Shown here one piece after another: positions 55,201 to 64,000 of a stretch of DNA of 64,000 nucleotides. The first letter of the stretch is position 1, and every line of letters begins with the position of its first letter. A program made the translations under genes and the position numbers. Below the pieces are notes generated by a model. The model was not told the DNA's origin. It saw nothing but the letters and a program-made list of their open reading frames with translations, and ran no database searches. The stretch covers positions 14,098,013-14,162,012 of the forward strand of contig CAKAKS010000022.1 of the NCBI GenBank assembly GCA_916700875.1, written 5' to 3'. Source of the stretch: Sebastes aleutianus. Its lineage: Eukaryota; Chordata; Actinopteri; Perciformes; Sebastidae.

Positions 55201-58200
55201 AACCTAGATGAGTTCAGGGTACTGATGTTACTCTACTCAGTCAGTGCGTTGTGTTTTTGTAGTTCCCTCTTGTTTGTGGTTATGAATCATATTCAGCATT
55301 CAAAACATCTCATCAACAAGCCATAAATTGCACTGAATTTCCAAACTTAAAGTGTAAAAACAAATTAGAAAAGTGATTTCAGCGCCATCAATAAACACCC
55401 AGCGTCTTTTCGATGTGGCTTTCGTAATGATGAATCATAAATAAAAAGATAAAAATATGCCTGTAGGATAACAATAACCACAGCACTGATGTCATGGGTA
55501 CATTAACCACACACATATTCCTCCTCCCAAGCTGTTATTAAGATGTTTGTCATTTCTAAACAATCCTCTGTCGCCTCGCTGCCCACTCCACTTATCAGTT
55601 TGATGGAAGCGAAACACAAAGAGTGAAGGGAGGGAGAGAGAGAGAGTGTCTCTCTTTCTGTGAGTTCCTCACACAACACAACAGTGGAGGAACAAAGACG
55701 TCCCTGTCAGCTAGAGAAGAATGAACGCTATGTGTTGAGTGGAGGGCTCTGCCGGGCAGGAGGAACCGCCTCGCTGTGGACCAACGGTGGCCTCAGCTGC
55801 CCTCGGCAGTACGCCCTGCAGCCTGCTTCTCTAACTCAAGTTGGTCCTGATGTAGCGCTACTGTCCATCCATCAGGTCACATCTGACAAATACATGACAC
55901 AACTAATCTTGTTCCTGATTTCAGGCATTAGATACCAGAGGATTGTATCCACAAAACATCCAAAGGCTGGTGGGTTGCTGTAGGCTTGAAGCGCCGAGGA
56001 TGTGATGAAGTTTGACTTGTAGAACAGGCTTGCTGTTTATGGATTGTCTTTACACTGCTTGCAGTCGTGTTTGCTTTGTAAGAACTGTTGTGCCCCCCCA
56101 ACTATGGAAGTTTTTGTTGGACTTTATTAGTTGTAACCCACAGAAGACATTCCACAAATGCACAGGAAACGATATGCAAATGCGCAGATATCATTCCACG
56201 TGTAGAAATAGATGCACAAATGCGTGTTTATCACTTTACATGTAAACCTTAAAATACGTATTTACAGAGTAAGTTATGCGTATTTGCAAATCGCCTTGTA
56301 TTTTTGTGGATGTGACTTTACACAACACAAATACAAAAATACATGTTTGTGGATAGTGAAATATTTGCAGATCATGGTACACATTTTTGGAATGTCTTCT
56401 GTGGGTTACAACTAATAAAGCCCAATAAAAACTTCCATACCCAACCACCATAGCCATAACCCTAACCCTAGCCAAACCAATGACATCTTTTGGTACTTAC
56501 TAGACTTTGACACAAGGTACAACAAACACAATTTTGTCAGAACTAAAAAAAAAAAGCACAGTAGTTTGACATCGAGCCTAATCAACTCCTGTTTAATGTG
56601 TGTTAAAGTGAAGGTGGAGCATCCAACTGGGATGTTATTAACAGGAAGACACTAGAGAGTCCCAGTAAGGGCCTACTGTAAAGACAGTATAGTGTAAAGT
56701 CAAAGGCCTTACCAGTGAAGAAGACTGTAGGTGAGTCCTCTCCTTCAAACAGTGCTGCTGTCCTGGAGTCAAAACGCAGCCACAGGCCCACAGCCAGCAC
56801 CGCAGTACCTGCCAGCTACATGAGAAACACAGAAAACTTGTATGAACAGGTCAGAAAACAGTGAAATTAAACTCTTTACTCTCACCTTTAAGTCTTATCC
56901 AGTACTGTTAACATGGAGATAATAACGATATTGGATTAAATTAAGCAGTTTGATCAAAGAGTATAGAAGAAAAGAGACGAAACTCTGGTGTTTGTTTTAC
57001 AACAGCCACTGCCGCCATTTTGGACGCTTCTTATATTTATAATATTTTATTGTTCCACACAGGCCATTTCGGTAGAATATGACGATAGAATATAAATAAC
57101 TTTGTTTTATTTTTGCACGACACTTTTTTGGCAGACGTTTTACTGGCGTCTGCTAGTCGCTTTCAGTCCAAAATGGCGGAAGCGTAGCTTTGCTGCTGGA
57201 CGTTGATGTTGCAATGTAACGAATAATTGACTTTCACTTCTTGGCGATATACGTTCTTTAGTTTGCCTTTTGACGTTATGTAACAGGGTCATATATGAAG
57301 AGATCCCGGTGTCGCCGTGTCCTTTCTAACACAACACAATGCAGAAGTCCACTGGTTACAGTTTCACATATTTCATCACTTCCCATTAGTAAAAGAGTTA
57401 AGTATGTTGATTTCTCTTATACTAACTGCATGGAGTATACTATAAACACTGTACACTGCATACAGTTAGTGTATGGAATTGGGAAACAGCTGAAGTTGAT
57501 GGGAATGTGATCAGTTTTGCAGGTATAAGTATTGACTAATTCATATTTTAATGAAGAAAAGTCAGGGAATCACCAGAGTTACTGCAATCCATCCTGAGAG
57601 GAACATGAATGTCTGTACTGAATTTCATGACGAACCATTGTCGGGAACTTCCTCTTAACATGTACAACGTAATCATGTTAACTTCCCTTGTGGTTGATAA
57701 TGCTGAATCCTGTCTGACTGAATGAATGAATCATGGCCTGATTAACTAAACTGAAGCATTGTTGCCCACCTGGATGTCATCAGAAAGCTAATGAACAAAG
57801 ATATGCAAGATATTAACTGAAAGCCAAGGAGAACGAGGAGCTAATTGTGAAAAATGAAGCCAAACATGCTGCTTCACATTCCCCCGAACACCCAACCCAC
57901 CCAGAGGAACCGGATCAACAAGCAGCTCTTCTAGCAGAAGAACTTTTACTTGACGAATTCATGGATCTCTATCCAGAACAACACAAGTTATACACCACAA
58001 AATAAGCACGACAGCAGATAAAGGATAGTCATATTGTGTATGTCTGTCTCCCATGGCGTTCCACCACAATAATAACCCACAGGAATGACTCAATATCTCC
58101 ATAGCAACCGCAAAACACAAGTTTACATCAACTCTTTGTTGCCACCCAAATAACTCCCATAATGTCCCACAGCGCACTGCTGACGTCTGTGTTGTTGTGC

Positions 58201-61200
58201 AACAGGAGGGATGTGTGAGGCAAAGTATCCACGGCGCTAACTTGCAGCATTACGCCTCAACATGTCCTCCTCCGTCACAGTCTGATGACCATGAATCAGC
58301 GGACACGCATCATCACCGCAATGTGCAGGGCGGGAAACATGTGGGATAATGGTCTGTGACAAACCAGCAACTGATTTTTTTTTGTTACCAAACCGTTTTT
58401 ACCGAGTGTCAAGTGCATAAATATTCCAAACCAGACACCATGACGCTGTAATATCATGTCAGAAATCATGTCCATGGGATCAATTTCCCCGTGGATCCGT
58501 CACAAAATCTTTCTTGAATTGTCTTTATCAGATATGTCCACCATCAATAGGACCATACGTTGCAATAAAAAATTAAATAAAGCAATCCAAATAATAGCAG
58601 GAGCCCTATGTCACATGGAAGTTCAGCATATTAAAGATTTATTTGCCCTAAATGGCTTCACAAAACACAAAAGGCCACGCCGGAAAACCAGGAATGAAAG
58701 TCTAGAAAATTAATTTAATCCTAATCCAGTGTTTATTGTGTTTGTTTTATCTTAAACATACTTTAACTTCAATGTGGAGTTAATATCTGCCAGTGGAGTC
58801 CACTGAACATTTCATGTCCATGGCAATAAAACTACAAAAAATTGTAGGTTTACAGTTTGTTTCTTACAACCTGCATAGAAAACTGTGATTCTCAGTTGAT
58901 AAAAAGTTTATTTCTCACTGAAACGCATCTTGACTGCTTGCTTATGGGAAAATAAATGACACATTTATCTATGTCATACTGACTCATGTGCCTGAACTTT
59001 GCAATACCCAACATAAACTCCCACTCAGCAAAAATTAAGACAATAATTCAACAAAGGTCAACCTAAAAATCACAGTACAGATCTAACTATACACATTCCC
59101 ATAGATTTACAATGCTCAATGAGAACATTTTGCCCAGAATAAACCAACAAGTACGTTCATATTTCACATCCCACTATGACAACAATTATACCGAACCACC
59201 AAATATAGCTTTATTTATCCCTATATTCCAGGTATCAGTACAGGCAGACACCAAGTTCAGGTATCAAAATTAGTATTCGGAAAGACTCCCAAGGTGTATT
59301 TCGTCAAAAAAACATCCAATCACAGAGCGGAAAATTCTGTTACACACGTCGCTAACAGCAAGTGGAAGATAAATATTACACTGTTGTGAAAATTGGGTAA
59401 ACTCTGGATTAATTCAGCAAATATAGCGCCATGTTTTGTTCTCAAATGTGACAACTGAGCGTTTTAAATTTGACATGCTTCTGAATGGCTTCTAATATTG
59501 TAGTATTTAGTGCCTGACAAGACAAAAATATGACTTCTCAGAAACTAACTTGAAATAATTAAAACTGGTCATCATAACACAAACCTGTGAGTCCCATATT
59601 TTAAGTAACATTGAGGGTATGAATCTACTATTCTAGACCTGCGTGTGATAAAACAGACGGATATAAAGCCCCGCCTATGGCAGCTACATTAATTATAGAA
59701 GTCTGAATCACAAGACATGTAGATTCAGCTAATCTTTGTCCCATTTACTACTCTATAGAGAAGTTATTCACCACCACACCTAAAGATCTGTCAGCACAAC
59801 ACCTCATGGCAAAACTATGACTAGTGTTCAGTGTAATAGTGTAGTCAGAGTACAGACACACCTCATCATCCATTAAAACCTTCACATGGAGCCTCGAGTT
59901 GAGTTTAAACTGCGGCTGAACTCTGGATCACATTCGTCAAAGTGCGACTTATTGTGATCTTAACAATGAATGTGTTTTCTGTGTATTTACTGAACACTCC
60001 ACTGACAATATGTGTACATTTGAGAGGGTTTAAAATACATTTTGTCAACTCACTTTATATATAGAGTACCTGCAGTTTACACACTCACGGTACAAAGTAT
60101 AAAGTCAACACTAACTGACTATAGTTTCACATGAAACATGTCACTTTGTTCAGTTGCACCATCTTTACCAACACTATAACTTTACAAAGTAAATTTTTAC
60201 TTCATTATTCTCATTTTCATTGAAAAACATAACATGAATATGGTGTGATTTTTGTGGCGATCTGAACCAAACAAAGATGTTTTCTTAAGTCTGACTATGA
60301 TGTGTAGGCCAGGACATCTCCGCAGCACCACAATATTTAATTTTAAATAGTATTTTGACACATATTTCGCCTTTAACAAATATTGCGCCTCCTGCAATTC
60401 GAAAATTGCAGTACGCCATACTGTGAATTCAATAAAATTGGGATTAATTGTGCAGCCCGTAGTAGAAAATGACATTTCACCAGTGCAGCATTGGGGTAAA
60501 AATGGGACAGAAAGCCACTAGTGACTGAAATTAAGAGACCTACAATAATTTGATGTTTAATGGAAAAGGAGAAAGTACTGTATAAGAATCATGGACTATA
60601 GTTGACATGTGGTACAAAGTGTTTGTTGAATTATTAATGAGGGAAAAGAAGTTCGATCACTTCTGTTGTCCTTTAAAGTGACATAAATATATAAATATTA
60701 ACAAATGTCTCTGGAAAACTACCATCTTAACGAAGAAATCGTGCGGAAGTCAACGACGAAACAGTCACAGTTTGTGTTGTGTGTCGTCAGAAGCAGTTCT
60801 CAAGTGAATGCAGCATAAAAATCACTCATGTAAACCCAGCCATAGTAACTGTACAGCACAACACTGAGCGGTCCAGTCAGTATCATGACAAGAAGTGACC
60901 TGCTCAGGATGAGGTGGAAAATATAAGTTACTACAGTAACTACCTCATCTGGTGCAACCTGTTTTTACCAACTTATATCCCACAGCTATGTTTGAACTTA
61001 AACAGCTGCTGCAACAGCCTGCAGAGCTCTTAACATATGCATAAAAGGCCACATTTAGGGAAATAGATCCATGACGTTTTAGCCTATCTTAGCACTGAGA
61101 TCTTTCAATCTGACAGCTTAATAGTGCTCTCTAATTTAAAGACAAAACTGGAAACTCAAGTGTCCTGAATAATAGATGCTATTTGTGTTAATATACAGTA

Positions 61201-63372
61201 CATGCACTCAGGAGAGTTGGTGTGTTTGTGTAGTCGAGGCAGCGATGAGGCGTCTTAAATGTCCTGGTAGAAACCGCCTTTTCCCCCTGAGGTTCCCATT
61301 ATCTGTCATTAACCACAGACAGCTCTCTGCAGCACCATTAGAGGAGCAAACACTACCAGCGACATGAATTATTACTGGAGATGTTTGACAGCTTTTGTAA
61401 GCCTCAAAGCACAAGAAAACTGTTCCGACACAAACAAAATAGTTTCTTGCAGAGGAAGATATCCTCCAAGACGACGTGGATCGTGGGAAATGTAGTCTTC
61501 TAGAAACAGGAACAAGGAGCCCAATTTGTTTACAGTAACGCTAAATACATTTCAGAATAAATAAACTAATCTAATCTGATGTTTATGCCTCTCTCTTTAA
61601 ATCAGACTGCTCCTTCACTTGTCCACCCATCACTGTCTGTACCATCATTACACCCTCAAATAGTCAAAACAGTCATTAAAACGTGGACTAACAGTCAGTG
61701 TGTTCGTCTGACACTGTAAACAGGTCATCACGGTAATAATACAGTAGGCAGTGTGCATATTTGGGAGTAGAGCTCTGTGTGAAATACACAAATAGTTAAA
61801 TAACTTTCACTTTAACAAAGTGCATCCTTGGAGTTTTCAAACAAATTTCAAACTACAATGTGAAACTGGAATGTGAAACTGGAAAATGTGAAACAATGAA
61901 GTGGCTCCAGTTATTCCTATCTTTGACTATGTTTCAGACACACAATTGTATTAAGGAATTTGCATTTTTGCAAGCAGTAAAAGGCTCTGCTGCAAGGACT
62001 GATCCAAGCCTAAATACAAACAGATATTAACATTAGATTTGAGTTAAATCAACAACACTAAAAACTGAAGGATGAGGTGCACCTGGATCTAAATATGATT
62101 GGATGTTAGATGTCAGCTGGTAGGCAAACAGCTGATGAATGAGCTGATGATGGTGAAACATGAATGCAATGTTTCATTACATATTCTCTAGTTAACGCGA
62201 TCATTTTATGCCACTAATTTCTTTAACGCAACTTCTTTTTTAGGTTGTAATGGGCTCAGTTTTTCTTACTATTATAACTATTTTTATTGGAAATCTCACC
62301 TCATCAAGCTATATCAACAAAAAAAACAACTTTAAAACTTGCATGTGATCTGCCCCCAATGTTATAATAAGTGGCAGATTATTAATAAGATAAAAATTAG
62401 GTGAACTGGCTAGTTAATAAAATGTGCTTTGTTGGACCAACAGTCCAAAAAACTAAAAGATATTTAATTTACATTGACATTAACAGAGGAAAAAGCAGCA
62501 AATTGTCACATTTGAGAGGCTGGAACAAGAGAATATGTCGCATTAATGCTCAATAAATGACTTCAAAGAATACTCAAATAGGAAAATTATGATACCAAAT
62601 GTTATTAATCTTGATAACTGGCTCATCCACTGGATTTATTGTAATTTTCTAAAATTAAAAATAGTGATTGAGACTACCAAATCAAATTATGTATATATAT
62701 ATATATTTCAGAAATATTTAGGCTATACAGCGGATTCCACATTCAATATAAACTGTATTTTGTAGGTAGATGTTTTGTAACTCCCCCAGGAGGAACACCA
62801 CGTGTGTTTTAATATCATGCCAGTCATTGTTTTTTTCAGAGTACACATCAACTTTTCCACTGACACACTTTTCCTGAAGGCACAATGTGGCCCAGAAGAC
62901 GGCAGGTGAATTTACTTACCCAATCGTCCTCTTGTTGTCACATTTTCAGGCCAAAAAAAAGTTTATTTTCTTAAAGAAATTATGAATTAATTCTGTATTT
63001 GTTGAACATTGTTGTTGTTTAGCCTTAAAGTAAGGCTAAAAACTTTCTGAAGTAGTTTTGAGTTTGATTTAAGTTGCCTTAGGTGCCTTTTTTACCAGAA
63101 TTTACCCTCCAAAAAACAAAAGTTAAACAGCCTCTCACCTCAAACAATACTCAGTAACAAACTTAAACTGATTTAAAGCTTATTTTAACTTCTCTTTTCT
63201 TTGACAAGTCACTGAAACCTAAAAAGGAAGCAACGAAATCCCTTAAAACAGCAGCATAAATATAAGAGTCTCATGTTTCAACCACAGCTACCGTTGCGTA
63301 AGTGACACTACATACCCAGAAGAGAAAGTTGAACACAAACACCAGGTATTTGATACACTTCAGTGCCCCCAT
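52262..63372 (-). CDS. cd9: Tetraspanin CD9 homologue, 224 aa
   Basis: Four-pass plasma-membrane organiser of adhesion, fusion and exosome microdomains. Exons: 63372-63316, 56815-56713, 54505-54408, 54118-54044, 53957-53856, 53516-53427, 53237-53154, 52327-52262; 675 nt in phase. The start MGALKCIKYLVFVFNFLFW and the end GMIFSMMLCCAIKR...V are CD9-type. Membrane segments at about 11-33, 55-76, 86-107 and 190-214. The large outer loop (about 108-190) has the tetraspanin CCG at 148-150 plus C163 and C177, i.e. the four-cysteine, two-disulphide class of CD9 and CD81. Cysteines at the membrane borders (C6, C73, C74, C82, C214, C215) are likely palmitoylation sites. No N-X-S/T sequon is present in either outer loop, unlike human CD9 whose small loop is glycosylated. 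Teleosts carry two cd9 genes; which one this is cannot be decided. Intron 1 is 6.5 kb. Confidence 0.95.
56103..56439. mobile_element. TA-flanked MITE with 51-bp terminal inverted repeats, in cd9 intron 2
   Basis: The left end TGGAAGTTTTTGTTGG... and the right end are complementary over 51 bp with two mismatches, and include GTTGTAACCCACAGAAGACA. A TA dinucleotide sits at each border (56103-56104 and 56438-56439). Length and TA target suggest a Tc1/mariner-mobilised MITE. The 230-bp centre is non-coding, with repeated GCAAATGCG-like words. Confidence 0.85.
57120..57245 (+). repeat. Second copy of the 22225-type dispersed repeat
   Basis: Shares GTCGCTTTCAGTCCAAAA, GCGTAGCTTTGCTGCTGG, GTTGCAATG and TTGACTTTCACTTCTTG, in the same order, with occ1 intron 4. 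Confidence 0.75.
57817..58005 (+). other. Unidentified 62-codon open frame without a start codon
   Basis: From the TAA at 57814 to the TAA at 58003 one frame stays open and reads like protein rather than noise: charged LKAKENEELIVKNEAK, proline-rich middle, then AALLAEELLLDEFMDLYPEQ. A frame immediately upstream (LDVIRKLMNKDMQDIN) would join it after a one-base shift. No family was recognised. It lies antisense within cd9 intron 1 and could be a decayed captured exon or transposon part. Confidence 0.3.
62185..62250 (-). repeat. Terminal fragment of the GGGCTGTC repeat family
   Basis: Contains GTTAACGCGATCATTTTATG, then CCACTAATTTCTTTAACGCA, recalled as the opposite end of the repeat that begins at 8205 and 63688. 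Confidence 0.45.
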
Positions 63373-63687
63373 GGCTCCAAACAGCTCAAGATTTAGATGC
63401 TTTTTAAAGAAGGAAATCCAAATGCGAGCGTCCTCTGTTCAGGAGTTAAACCGTCTTCTTTGTGGGAGGAAGGAAGCGTACAGAGTGAAGAGAAGAAGAT
63501 TTTTTTGTGAACCACACCCTGCATGGCTCACCTGGGTATACTTAGGAAGTTAGGGGGAGGGACGGGGAGGTGGGAGGAGGTGTGGGAGTGATATCTGCTC
63601 CAGAGGACTTCAAACAGAGTATTAGAGGAGGAAATCACAGCAGGTGAATGCAATTATCAATTGTAACAATAATATAGGTTTATATTA

Positions 63688-64000
63688 GGGCTGTCAATCG
63701 ATTGAAATAGCAAATTAATCGCACATTTTTTATCTGTTCTAAATGTACCTTAAAGGGAGATTTGTCAAGTATTTAATACTCTTATCAACATGGGAGTGGA
63801 CAAATATGCTGTTTAATGCAAATGTATGTATATATCTATTATTCAAAATCAAATAACAACACAAAACAATGACAAATATTGTCCAGAAACCCTCACAGGT
63901 ACTGCGTTTAGCATAAAAAATATGCTTAAATCATAACATGGCAAACTGCAGCCCAACAGGCATCAACAGCTGTCAGTGTGCTGACTTGACTATGACTTGC
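63688..64000 (+). repeat. Dispersed repeat (GGGCTGTC family), copy 2, cut by the window edge
   Basis: Begins GGGCTGTCAATCGATTGAAA and from GGGAGATTTGTCAAGTATTT on matches 8240-8500 almost base for base; the left-hand copy carries an extra GTCAGTGT duplication. Lies about 315 bp upstream of the cd9 start codon, so possibly in its promoter region. Confidence 0.85.

Larger units (their letters stand above)
56816..63315. other. cd9: cd9 intron 1
   Basis: A 6.5-kb AT-rich intron. Recognised contents: a dispersed repeat at 57120-57245 (second copy of the 22225 family), an open frame at 57817-58005, remnants of the 25145 family near 62410-62590 and a GGGCTGTC-family terminal piece at 62185-62250. 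From 58720 to 61170 nothing beyond low-complexity and short unmatched frames was seen. Confidence 0.7.

Noticed and set aside
55660..55983. 107-codon plus-strand frame in cd9 intron 2
   Set aside because: The part up to about 55860 is less AT-rich than its surroundings, but no domain, no splice-site support and a low-complexity tail; insufficient to call a gene.
56455..56475. Telomere-like CCATAACCCTAACCCTAGCC
   Set aside because: Only two and a half units; not an interstitial telomere array.
58456..58713. 85-codon frame in cd9 intron 1
   Set aside because: Basic, AT-rich translation with no recognisable family and no partner exons.

Overview
The window is vertebrate nuclear DNA, almost certainly from a ray-finned (teleost) fish. 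The evidence is interrupted genes with GT-AG introns and vertebrate-type proteins, short introns, an AT-rich background, and many interspersed repeats of kinds common in percomorph fishes. Species cannot be named from the sequence. No bacterial, phage or CRISPR features are present.

Layout, left to right. (1) 117-14,987, minus strand: the first 21 coding exons (1,019 codons) of a laminin beta chain closest to beta-1; the rest lies off the left edge. (2) 20,299-23,244, plus: a small five-exon gene of the OCC1 (C12orf75) family, divergent from laminin. (3) 25,933-32,132, minus: a complete 15-exon dclre1c (Artemis nuclease, 665 aa), convergent with occ1. (4) 34,800-35,780, plus: meig1 (91 aa), divergent from dclre1c, with an RFX-type X-box in its presumed promoter. 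(5) 44,315-47,073, plus: tmem243 (117 aa, three membrane segments). (6) 52,262-63,372, minus: complete eight-exon tetraspanin cd9 (224 aa), convergent with tmem243. All exon joins listed were checked by hand for splice dinucleotides and reading phase; each complete gene sums to a whole number of codons.

The genes form no operon or pathway: basement-membrane assembly (laminin), V(D)J recombination and end joining (Artemis), sperm/cilium biology (meig1), membrane microdomains (cd9) and two small proteins of poorly known role. The neighbourhood mixes genes that sit on several human chromosomes.

Between and inside the genes the window is dominated by mobile and tandem DNA: two families of TTAA-flanked, piggyBac-like non-autonomous elements (two copies each); a hAT-like element with one of these nested inside it and an 8-bp target duplication; a TA-flanked MITE with 51-bp inverted ends; a Tc1/mariner-like remnant; an RNase H-type LINE fragment abutting the dclre1c promoter; an integrase-like HTH fragment between inverted satellite arms; and several tandem arrays, including a five-copy array in the tmem243 5' intron. 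In two places local duplications supply the empty insertion site, so the insertions can be read directly. I found no undescribed gene system; the best leads are these datable insertions, a GC-AG intron in dclre1c, the meig1 X-box and an unidentified 62-codon open frame in cd9 intron 1.
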